From Burkholderiales bacterium (GTDB taxonomy: Bacteria > Pseudomonadota > Gammaproteobacteria > Burkholderiales > UBA11063), in the NCBI GenBank assembly GCA_026461645.1, contig JAPJMP010000071.1, positions 1 through 6,859 of the forward strand: a stretch of DNA of 6,859 bases. Reading direction: 5' to 3'. Positions 1-5,670 of this stretch are shown in pieces. Position 1 is the stretch's first letter. Every line of letters begins with the position of its first letter. The notes beneath the pieces are model-generated. The model searched no databases. It had not been told where the DNA came from and worked only from the letters and a program-made list of their open reading frames with translations. A program made the translations under genes and the position numbers.

Positions 1-2
1 AT

Positions 3-62
3 GAATATGTGTTACTGTTTAGTGAATATTTAAAAAATACAATTTACCAACTTATGATATAG
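3..62 (+). CDS. Possible C-terminal tail of an upstream gene (partial)
   Basis: The third forward frame is open from the window edge to a TAG at 60-62 and would encode about 19 residues ending YLKNTIYQLMI. The mix of leucine, tyrosine and lysine looks like an amphipathic helix at a protein C-terminus. Nothing identifies the product, and a 19-codon open frame in AT-rich DNA can occur by chance. Another frame has an ATG at base 1 and stops at 33, which is less protein-like. This is a guess that depends on sequence left of the window. Confidence 0.22.
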   Translation, partial: EYVLLFSEYLKNTIYQLMI

Positions 63-237
63 TTTTTATAATCATCAACTTTATGCTGGTATAGATTTAT
101 TTAAGAATTTTACTATCTATTTGACTAAACTGTGAGAAGTTCAAGTTTTAAAATTGTAATTGCATCCCTAATAAAAAATACAAAAATATACTTAAAGCAA
201 TCATTAACTAACTTTCTTCTTAAAAAGGTGAAAAACT
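63..237. other. Intergenic region upstream of the 78-residue gene
   Basis: I see no gene here. A TTGACT hexamer at 121-126 resembles a -35 box, but no good -10 box lies 16-18 bases downstream; the nearest, TAAAAT at 149-154, is 22 bases away. A six-base inverted repeat (91-96 with 115-120) has an 18-base loop and is too weak to call a terminator. The only convincing signal is the AAGGTG ribosome site at 225-230, seven bases before the ATG at 238. Confidence 0.4.
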
Positions 238-474
238 ATGGAACATGCAAAAAATGAAATTAACGTAACTCCTACTAATACTCCAGTCAAAGATGCCATA
301 ACTCGTAAAATTACATTTAAAAGTCATGTATTACGAGATTTAAGCACAATGGCATCGCACTATCATTTTGATAAACCTGTTAAGCAAGATGAATTGCTAT
401 CAACGATGATTGAGGATATTGTCGGGTATTATTATGAAAATAAGTTTCTTAAAGAACTTGCACTTAAAAAATAG
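238..474 (+). CDS. Small protein, possible ribbon-helix-helix regulator
   Basis: This 78-residue protein is not one I recognise by name. The ATG at 238 has AAGGTG seven bases upstream, so it is probably a real gene. After a polar N-terminus there is a short strand-like stretch (TRKITFK, about residues 22-28). A helix follows (SHVLRDLSTMASHY), then a turn, then a second helix beginning KQDELLSTMIEDIV. Strand-helix-turn-helix in a protein of this size is the layout of ribbon-helix-helix (Arc/MetJ/CopG-type) DNA-binding proteins, which act as dimers on short repeated operators. Short 9-base repeats lie directly downstream of the stop, before the next gene's promoter, which fits a local repressor. 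The fold call is inferred from pattern only. It could equally be an unrelated small element-encoded protein. Confidence 0.6.
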   Translation: MEHAKNEINVTPTNTPVKDAITRKITFKSHVLRDLSTMASHYHFDKPVKQDELLSTMIEDIVGYYYENKFLKELALKK

Positions 475-498
475 TAGCGTTGTAGCAAATGTAGCAAT
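472..498 (+). repeat. Three imperfect 9-base tandem repeats, possible operator
   Basis: TAGTAGCGT, TGTAGCAAA and TGTAGCAAT follow one another without gaps. The last two match at 8 of 9 positions; the first overlaps the stop codon of the 78-residue gene and matches less well. They lie about 40 bases upstream of the TATAAT box of the nuclease operon. A repeated 9-base unit there could be an operator for a small regulator, but the run is short and could be chance. Confidence 0.35.
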
Positions 499-535
499 TT
501 AGTAAACATGTATATCTGTAAATATGCAATACAAA

Positions 536-541
536 TATAAT
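536..541 (+). promoter_or_regulatory. Probable -10 box of the nuclease/helicase operon
   Basis: TATAAT matches the sigma-70 -10 consensus perfectly and lies 34 bases before the nuclease start codon. Transcription would begin near 548 and give a leader of roughly 28 bases. No good -35 hexamer is found 16-18 bases upstream (the region reads TATCTG), so the promoter may be weak or need an activator. A five-base inverted repeat (ATGCA at 525-529, TGCAT at 541-545) brackets the box. No clear Shine-Dalgarno precedes the gene. Confidence 0.45.
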
Positions 542-575
542 GCATGAAAATATTAGCAAAGATTGAATACAGTAT

Positions 576-2246
576 ATGAAAATAAAAAAAATAAAGATTA
601 TAAACTTTAAATGCTTTAATGGAGAATTTACATTAGACCTAAATGATGGTATAACTATCCTTGTAGGTGATAATGAGGCTGGTAAGTCTACAATATTAGA
701 AGCAATTAATTTAGCATTGACTGGCATGTTTCATGGAAAGGCATTGAAAAATGAACTTTCGCAATACATTTTCAATTATGAAATATTAACGGAGTATTTT
801 AACAATATAAAAGAGGATAAAGAATGTTCATTACCAGAAATTTTAATTGAATTATACTTAGAGGGTACTGGATTAGCTATATTTGAGGGTAGTATTAATA
901 GCAATAAAGAGCAATCCTGTGGAATTTCATTTAAAATAGCATTTGATGAAGAGAAATACAAAAATGAGTATCAAATATTAATTAATTCTGAGGAAGAGAT
1001 AAAAACGCTACCAATTGAATACTATGATATTTTTTGGAGATCATTTGCATATGATAATATTACTTCACGATCTATTCCAATAAAAGCTGCAATGATTGAC
1101 TCATCCAATATGCGCCATTATAATGGTTCAGATATCTATATCTCTAGAATTATACAGAATAGCTTAATTGACGATGATGTTATTTGTATTTCTCAGGCTC
1201 ATAGAAAAATGTTACAAAGTTTTATGCAAGATGAGTCAATCGCCAAAATCAATGAAAAAGTCATTAATAGTGCAGATATATCAAATAAAAATATTAAATT
1301 GTCGATAGAAATGGTAACTAAAAATGGTTGGCAAAATAATTTAATAGCTTATTTAGATAATATTCCATTTCACTTTATTGGTAAAGGAGAGCAATGTCTC
1401 ATTAAAACAAAATTAGCACTGAGCCATGAAAAAACAAAGAAAGCGAGTGTGATGCTTATAGAAGAACCCGAAAATCACCTTTCGCATTCTAAATTAAATG
1501 AATTTATTTGTAGTATAAATCAACAATGTGAGAATAGACAAGTAATTATATCCACGCACAGTAGCTTTATTGCTAATAAATTGGGATTGAAACACTTGGT
1601 ATTACTGAATAAAAATCAATTCCTAAATTTTAATTCTATAAGCGACGAAACTAAGAATTTCTTTGCAAAATTACCTGGCTATGATACGCTAAGATTGTTA
1701 TTATGTAAGAAAGCAATTTTAGTAGAGGGTGATTGTGATGAGTTAATTGTTCAAAAAGCTTACATGGTTCAAAATAATAATCGTCTACCAATACAAGATG
1801 GTATTGACATTATTTCTGTAGGTACTACATTTTTAAGATTTTTAGAAATTGCAAAACAGCTTAAAACTAGTGTAGCTGTAGTCACAGATAATGATGGAGA
1901 TATTGAAAATAAAATTAATAAGAAATACAGTGACTATTTGGGCAAGAATAAAAAAGATAATATTACAATTTGCTACGATACAAAAGAAAATACCTGTAAC
2001 CTAACCATTGGGAAAGAGAAGAAGCGATTTAATTGTAACACTCTAGAACCGAATATAATTAAAGCCAATATGAATAATTTAGAAAAATTTAATAATATTT
2101 TTGGCACAAAGTGCAAAAGCATTAGCGAGATGCATCAACACATGAAATCAAAGAAAACAGAATGTGCATTAAAAATATTTGAAACAACAGAGGTTGTATT
2201 CTTTCCAGATTATATTATGCAAGCCATTGAAAATGATAAGCAATAA
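576..2246 (+). CDS. gajA: OLD-family ATP-dependent nuclease, GajA-like (Gabija)
   Basis: This 556-residue protein pairs an ABC-type ATPase with a C-terminal TOPRIM nuclease, the layout of class 2 OLD nucleases and GajA. The Walker A motif GDNEAGKST is at residues 31-39. A degenerate ABC signature (GKGEQ) is at 269-273, Walker B with its catalytic glutamates (IEEPE) at 295-299, and the H-loop STHSS at 326-330. The TOPRIM part begins with the glutamate motif EGDCDE at 384-389. It continues with VGTT near 415-418 and the metal-binding DNDGD at 438-442. An EPN motif (491-493) and a late KKTE (526-529) match the C-terminal OLD region, where a conserved lysine takes part in catalysis. Length is close to GajA (about 580). 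A TGA lies just upstream in frame, so ATG 576 is the only ATG start; it lacks a strong ribosome site. The helicase partner overlaps its 3' end. In Gabija, GajA is the DNA-cutting subunit, restrained by normal nucleotide levels. Family certain; Gabija assignment likely. Confidence 0.9.
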   Translation: MKIKKIKIINFKCFNGEFTLDLNDGITILVGDNEAGKSTILEAINLALTGMFHGKALKNELSQYIFNYEILTEYFNNIKEDKECSLPEILIELYLEGTGLAIFEGSINSNKEQSCGISFKIAFDEEKYKNEYQILINSEEEIKTLPIEYYDIFWRSFAYDNITSRSIPIKAAMIDSSNMRHYNGSDIYISRIIQNSLIDDDVICISQAHRKMLQSFMQDESIAKINEKVINSADISNKNIKLSIEMVTKNGWQNNLIAYLDNIPFHFIGKGEQCLIKTKLALSHEKTKKASVMLIEEPENHLSHSKLNEFICSINQQCENRQVIISTHSSFIANKLGLKHLVLLNKNQFLNFNSISDETKNFFAKLPGYDTLRLLLCKKAILVEGDCDELIVQKAYMVQNNNRLPIQDGIDIISVGTTFLRFLEIAKQLKTSVAVVTDNDGDIENKINKKYSDYLGKNKKDNITICYDTKENTCNLTIGKEKKRFNCNTLEPNIIKANMNNLEKFNNIFGTKCKSISEMHQHMKSKKTECALKIFETTEVVFFPDYIMQAIENDKQ

Positions 2247-3402
2247 TCGTCTCATTATTGCTGCAGCTGGTGCTGGCAAAACCACCTTTATCGTGAAAGA
2301 ATCCCTAAACTCAAAAAATAGTAATATATTGATCACAACATATACGCAAACAAATGAACAAGAAATTCGCAAAAAGTTTATTGAATTAAATAAATGTATT
2401 CCACCACATGTAACTATCCAAACATGGTTTTCATTCTTATTACAGCATGGGGTTAGACCATATCAAAATGTACTTCTTCCAAAAAAGCGTATTAATAATA
2501 TGCTACTAGTGAATGAAAAGTCTGGGATAAGATACACAGATAAGAATGGTAAAAAAATTCAATATAAGGAAGATACGGAACTTGAACAGCATTATGTAAT
2601 AACTGATTCATATAAAATATATTCAGATAAATTATCAAAATTTGTTATAAGGTGTAATGAAAAAACTAGAAATGCAGTAATAGACCGAATTAGCCGTATC
2701 TACACACATATTTTTATAGATGAAGTTCAAGATTTAGCAGGCTATGATTTGGATTTATTAAAATTATTTTTTAAAACTTCTTCTAATATTATTTTGGTAG
2801 GAGACCCACGTCAAACTACTTATTTAACACATAATGAAAGTAGGTATAAAAAATATAGGTGGGGCAGAATACAAGAATTCCTAGCGAAAGAATGTAAAAA
2901 CACCCAATGTTGCATTGATGACGAAACACTTAAATTATCATATCGCAATAATCTAATTATTAGTAATTTTGCATCAAAATTATACCCAGAATTTATCGCA
3001 ACCGAATCTTTACAAAAAGAAATTACTGATCACGATGGGGTTTTTTATATTAAAACAAAAGATGTTCCAGAATACCTGTCTTATTATAAACCTATACAGT
3101 TACGATTCAACAAATCAGTCGGGCTAATTAATGATACATATAAAGCAGTTAATTTTGGAGAATCAAAAGGGATGACATTTGACCGAGTGTTGATATATCC
3201 GACTCAAGCGTTTTCAGAGTGGTTAAATAACTCCAATCACGAGTTAAAACCAATTATCCGTGCCAAATTTTATGTTGCAATAACTAGAGCAAAGTATAGT
3301 GTTGGGATTATATTTGATCCAATTGAACAGAATCAAGATCTTTTTTCTGATGAAAAAAATAGTATTGATACTATACCATATTGGAAGCCTAGTAATCAAT
3401 AA
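2233..3402 (+). CDS. gajB: UvrD/Rep-like superfamily 1 helicase, GajB-like (Gabija)
   Basis: This 389-residue superfamily 1A helicase carries the expected motifs in order. Motif I is AAAGAGKTT (10-18) and motif Ia is the TTYTQTNEQEI region (35-45). Motif II is DEVQD (163-167), motif III GDPRQT (190-195), motif IV SYRNN (236-240), motif V ESKGMTFD (310-317) and motif VI VAITRAK (348-354). I chose ATG 2233 because motif I then starts at residue 10, as is usual. A start at 2179 would add 18 residues from inside the nuclease gene. The chosen start lies 14 bases before the nuclease stop, so translation is probably coupled. In Gabija, GajB binds the GajA tetramer and is activated by DNA ends. The protein is shorter than the roughly 490 residues usual for GajB, so some accessory subdomain is probably reduced. 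Other OLD-plus-UvrD pairs exist, so Gabija is likely rather than proven. Confidence 0.87.
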   Translation: MISNNRLIIAAAGAGKTTFIVKESLNSKNSNILITTYTQTNEQEIRKKFIELNKCIPPHVTIQTWFSFLLQHGVRPYQNVLLPKKRINNMLLVNEKSGIRYTDKNGKKIQYKEDTELEQHYVITDSYKIYSDKLSKFVIRCNEKTRNAVIDRISRIYTHIFIDEVQDLAGYDLDLLKLFFKTSSNIILVGDPRQTTYLTHNESRYKKYRWGRIQEFLAKECKNTQCCIDDETLKLSYRNNLIISNFASKLYPEFIATESLQKEITDHDGVFYIKTKDVPEYLSYYKPIQLRFNKSVGLINDTYKAVNFGESKGMTFDRVLIYPTQAFSEWLNNSNHELKPIIRAKFYVAITRAKYSVGIIFDPIEQNQDLFSDEKNSIDTIPYWKPSNQ

Positions 3403-3430
3403 CATCTATTATATTAAAATGGAATAACAA

Positions 3431-4711
3431 ATGAAAAACAACTCTACAATAAATTGTCCGCAATGTGGCACATCAATTGATGTGAATGAAGTATTATCGC
3501 ATCAACTAGAAGATGAAATAAAGAAAAAATATGCCACAGAGCTTGTTAAAGAGAAACATAAATATGATGCGGAACTGGTAAAAATTGAACAAGTCAAACA
3601 ATCTTTGGCAGAGCAACAAGAGCATATTACTGCCCAAATCGAAAAAGCAACACGTGAGCAAGTTACCGCTGAAAAAATCAAACTTGAAGCTAAACTACGT
3701 GAGCAGATTAATTATGAACAAGCTGACGTAGTAAAATCTTTGCAAAATGAATTAAATGTAAAATCGCAACAAGTCCAAGAACTTAATCAATCAAAGGCTG
3801 AAATTGAGCGATTAAAACGGGAAAAGGACGAGTTACAATCAAATATAACAGCTCAAGCCGAACAAAATTTTAACCAACAACTACGCCAAGAACGAGAAAA
3901 AATACAAAAACAAATATCAGAGGCTAGTGAGTTAAAGATGCGTGAAAAAGAAGAGCAACTTAATATGCTCCGCAATCAACTCCAAGAAGCACAACGTAAA
4001 GCAGAACAAGGCTCAATGCAACTACAAGGTGAAGTTCAAGAGCTTGCGATTGAAGAATGGCTACTTGAAAAGTTTCCATTTGATAGTATAGAAGAAATTA
4101 AAAAAGGTCAACGTGGGGCTGATTGTATGCAAATAGTGCATACTCGTGAAATACAAAACTGCGGTAAAATTTATTATGAAAGTAAACGTACCAAAGACTT
4201 TTCTAACCAATGGATTGAAAAATTTAAGGCTGACATGCGAGAAAAAAGTGCAGATATAGGGGTATTAATTACCGACACTTACCCTAAGGGGGTAGAACGC
4301 CTTTGTTTAGTGGAAGGCATATGGATTTGTAGCTATGAAGAATTCAAAGGGCTTGCATCGGTGCTACGTGAACAAGTGATTAAAATCCATTTAGCTATGC
4401 GTTCACAAGAAAATAAAGCGGATAAAATGGACTTATTATATCAATACCTAACCAGTAATGAGTTTAGGATGCAAGTAGAGGCAATTGTTGAGGGGTTTAC
4501 GCAACTTCAGGTTGATCTAGATAGTGAGAAGCGTGCAATGGCAAGAATATGGAAACAGCGAGAAAAACAAATTGAAAAAGTGATTGATAATACTATTAAT
4601 ATGCATAGCTCTATAAAAGGTATTGCTGGGAATGCAATTGCTAGTATAAAATCTTTAGAATTACCTCATGCAGAAAACTTATTAGAAAATAATGACGTAT
4701 TATCAACATGA
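3431..4711 (+). CDS. DUF2130 protein: coiled coil plus PD-(D/E)XK-type nuclease core
   Basis: This 426-residue protein matches the DUF2130 family in layout and length. It opens with one CPQCG pair (residues 9-13), half of a zinc ribbon. A long charged coiled coil rich in E, K and Q runs from about 20 to 200. The conserved domain follows. In it GAD (D231), YESK (E250, K252) and QW (Q260) have the order and spacing of a PD-(D/E)XK nuclease active site, so DNA cleavage is plausible. Biological function is not established. It starts 28 bases after the helicase stop with a weak GGAA ribosome site, and no terminator lies between, so it is probably cotranscribed with gajAB. Its GC content is visibly higher than theirs, which suggests a separate origin. 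It could be a third defence component, a stand-alone defence or repair nuclease, or a resident gene that gajAB landed beside. Family call firm; role open. Confidence 0.85.
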   Translation: MKNNSTINCPQCGTSIDVNEVLSHQLEDEIKKKYATELVKEKHKYDAELVKIEQVKQSLAEQQEHITAQIEKATREQVTAEKIKLEAKLREQINYEQADVVKSLQNELNVKSQQVQELNQSKAEIERLKREKDELQSNITAQAEQNFNQQLRQEREKIQKQISEASELKMREKEEQLNMLRNQLQEAQRKAEQGSMQLQGEVQELAIEEWLLEKFPFDSIEEIKKGQRGADCMQIVHTREIQNCGKIYYESKRTKDFSNQWIEKFKADMREKSADIGVLITDTYPKGVERLCLVEGIWICSYEEFKGLASVLREQVIKIHLAMRSQENKADKMDLLYQYLTSNEFRMQVEAIVEGFTQLQVDLDSEKRAMARIWKQREKQIEKVIDNTINMHSSIKGIAGNAIASIKSLELPHAENLLENNDVLST

Positions 4712-4757
4712 TATATCTGTTTGCAGGGAAAATTATAATGTCAGGCATATTAACATC

Positions 4758-4780
4758 TTGTTCACAAAATCTGTGGATAA
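4758..4780. promoter_or_regulatory. Pair of convergent DnaA-box-like 9-mers
   Basis: Bases 4772-4780 read TGTGGATAA, whose complement TTATCCACA is the strongest DnaA-box form known from E. coli. Five bases to its left, 4758-4766 reads TTGTTCACA, one mismatch from the TTATNCACA consensus and in the opposite orientation. Both lie in the convergent gap after the DUF2130 gene. Two boxes without a larger cluster or a replication gene do not make an origin. A DnaA titration or regulatory site, or chance, are the alternatives. Confidence 0.35.
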
Positions 4781-4806
4781 TGTTAAAATATTCTAGCGTG
4801 TCAGAA

Positions 4807-4837
4807 AGTAAGGCTCTTCTATAAAAGATGCCTTACT
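4807..4837. terminator. Hairpin between convergent genes, probable bidirectional terminator
   Basis: AGTAAGGC (4807-4814) pairs perfectly with GCCTTACT (4830-4837). After one bulged T at 4829 the stem continues with TCTT (4815-4818) against AAGA (4825-4828), leaving a six-base loop. The hairpin starts four bases after the stop of the minus-strand membrane-protein gene and about 95 bases after the DUF2130 stop. On the minus strand TTTCTGA follows, which is only a weak T-run; on the plus strand it is weaker still. Position and stem strength favour a two-way terminator. Confidence 0.6.
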
Positions 4838-4841
4838 AGAT

Positions 4842-5066
4842 TTATACTACTAAATAGCCATGTTGAACAAGCCAAAAAATTGCATCAGCAAACATTAATA
4901 AACTAATATATCCCAAACAGATTGATCCGCCAGTATACGTTAGCATTAAACATTTATTTGCAAAATGATACTTATCAAACATGATAGCAATTATATAGCC
5001 TACAAATGCAAAAACCACACAAAGTAATAGCCATAAGCATATAAGCCATAATCCATTTTGATACAT
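4842..5066 (-). CDS. Small membrane protein, unknown function
   Basis: This is a 74-residue protein of unknown family. The ATG (5066-5064) has GGAG at 5077-5074, seven bases upstream, so the start is well supported. It contains two hydrophobic segments, about residues 5-29 (rich in L, W, V, F and I) and 40-69 (including GGSICLGYISLLMFADAIFWLV). They are separated by a short charged stretch with DKYHFANK, so it is probably a two-pass inner-membrane protein. It begins 21 bases after the ssb stop on the same strand and is probably the last gene of that transcript, ended by the hairpin at 4807-4837. Small membrane proteins beside ssb occur in mobile elements, but nothing in this sequence gives a specific role. 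It could also be a small toxin or exclusion-type protein; there is no direct support for either. Confidence 0.65.
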   Translation of the reverse strand: MYQNGLWLICLWLLLCVVFAFVGYIIAIMFDKYHFANKCLMLTYTGGSICLGYISLLMFADAIFWLVQHGYLVV

Positions 5067-5087
5067 AATATATCTCCAGAATATGGT

Positions 5088-5483
5088 TTAAAAATTAGGC
5101 ATAGTAATTACATTTGCCTCATCATTGCTTGCTATTTCATCTAAAGAATCTGAATCACTGTGATCAGATGTTCTTAGACTTTTAGATAACAATTCAACTT
5201 TTTCAACATAAATACGTTGTTTTGCAATTATTTCGCCTGTCTTACTTGGGTATGAATTAATAGATGGGAATCCCTCAATAAATACCTTTGTACCTTTAAC
5301 AATATAATTACTTGCAAAATCCACAAACTTATCATTAAAAATAAGCTCAATCCATTCAATTTTAGGATTATCTTTTGTACCGATTTTTACGGCTACAGAA
5401 GATACTACAAATTGATTGCCATCTTGTGACTCTTTAACTATTGAATCCATACCAATGTTTCCAATGATTGTTAAACGTTTCAT
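5088..5483 (-). CDS. ssb: Single-stranded DNA-binding protein, mobile-element type
   Basis: This 131-residue OB-fold protein resembles bacterial SSB. The N-terminus MKRLTIIGNIGMD matches the opening strand of the fold, and WIELIFNDKFVDFASNYIVKGTKVFIEG matches the conserved core in which SSB reads W....F...A..L.KG..V.VEG. The TGEIIAKQRIYVEKVELL segment matches the last strands. The tail is acidic (DSDSLDEIASNDEAN) but ends MPNF instead of the usual DDDIPF, so partner binding through the tip may differ. I chose ATG 5483 because AGGAG lies eight bases upstream and it begins the family. An upstream GTG at 5519 would add twelve hydrophobic residues encoded by the leader hairpin. SSB coats single-stranded DNA during replication, repair and conjugative entry. 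A second, divergent SSB is typical of plasmids and conjugative elements. It is followed by the membrane-protein gene. Its leader suggests translational control. Confidence 0.85.
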   Translation of the reverse strand: MKRLTIIGNIGMDSIVKESQDGNQFVVSSVAVKIGTKDNPKIEWIELIFNDKFVDFASNYIVKGTKVFIEGFPSINSYPSKTGEIIAKQRIYVEKVELLSKSLRTSDHSDSDSLDEIASNDEANVITMPNF

Positions 5484-5489
5484 ATTAAA

Positions 5490-5546
5490 TACTCCTAGAA
5501 ATAGGAGTAGCATAACCACTCAGAGAGTAGTTAAAACTACTCCTGA
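5490..5546 (-). promoter_or_regulatory. ssb leader with mutually exclusive hairpins masking the ribosome site
   Basis: Reading on the minus strand there are four segments: A = AGGAGTAG (5544-5537), B = AACTACTC (5532-5525), C = CTACTCCT (5510-5503) and D = AGGAGTA (5496-5490). D contains the ssb Shine-Dalgarno. A pairs with B; with CAG/CTG and one bulge the stem covers 5520-5546. C pairs with D in a perfect eight-base stem around a four-base loop (5490-5509), hiding the ribosome site. A is also a perfect eight-base complement of C, and A:C pairing would free D. This is the logic of a translational switch. The complementarity is seen; the regulation is inferred. Confidence 0.5.
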
Positions 5547-5581
5547 TGGTTAAAAATACAAAATAGGCTATTTTTCAGCCT
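5547..5581 (-). terminator. Possible intrinsic terminator ahead of the ssb leader
   Basis: On the minus strand AGGCT (5581-5577) pairs with AGCCT (5569-5565) around a seven-base loop. The T-rich sequence ATTTTGTATTTTT follows at 5564-5552. The stem is short, so termination may be partial. It would separate the 188-residue gene from ssb, or attenuate read-through into ssb. Confidence 0.4.
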
Positions 5582-5582
5582 G

Positions 5583-5599
5583 ACTACCATATAGGTAGT
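5583..5599. repeat. Inverted repeat ACTACC/GGTAGT
   Basis: A perfect six-base inverted repeat (5583-5588 with 5594-5599) surrounds the loop ATATA. It sits between two other hairpins in the gap upstream of ssb and shares the ACTAC/GTAGT motif with the leader hairpins. It could be a protein-binding dyad or part of a larger fold. No function can be assigned. Confidence 0.45.
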
Positions 5600-5613
5600 T
5601 TTAAAATAGAGTT

Positions 5614-5643
5614 TAGTCCAAAAATGACACTACTTTTGGACTA
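5614..5643. terminator. Ten-base-stem hairpin with T-run on the plus strand
   Basis: TAGTCCAAAA (5614-5623) pairs perfectly with TTTTGGACTA (5634-5643) around a ten-base loop, and six Ts follow at 5644-5649 on the plus strand. That is a textbook terminator for plus-strand transcription, yet no plus-strand gene is nearby. On the minus strand the hairpin lies 27 bases after the stop of the 188-residue gene, with A-run before and A-rich sequence after, so it could protect or end that transcript. A structural role in single-stranded DNA is another option. Confidence 0.5.
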
Positions 5644-5670
5644 TTTTTTAAATAAAAGACTTTACAATTA

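Noticed and set aside
91..120. Six-base inverted repeat as a terminator for an upstream gene
   Set aside because: The stem is all but one base pair of A and T type on each side, the loop is 18 bases and no T-run follows directly.
472..498. Start of a CRISPR array or plasmid iterons
   Set aside because: The units are only nine bases, number two or three, lack spacers, and no Cas or Rep gene is present.
464..727. An 87-codon minus-strand open frame rich in F, I and C
   Set aside because: It overlaps the promoter and start of the GajA-like gene, has no ribosome site of note, and its hydrophobic composition is what AT-rich antisense reading gives.
2179..2232. An 18-residue N-terminal extension of the helicase
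   Set aside because: It lies inside the nuclease gene, would move the Walker A motif further in than usual, and the ATG at 2233 gives a typical short overlap.
576..3402. PARIS, retron-associated or Septu-type systems as the source of the ATPase
   Set aside because: The C-terminal TOPRIM domain and the overlapping UvrD-like helicase point to Gabija/class 2 OLD; no reverse transcriptase or HNH partner is visible.
5484..5519. A longer ssb start at GTG 5519 adding MVMLLLFLGVFN
   Set aside because: These twelve residues are encoded by the leader hairpin, and the SSB fold begins exactly at MKRLTIIGN, where AGGAG is correctly spaced.
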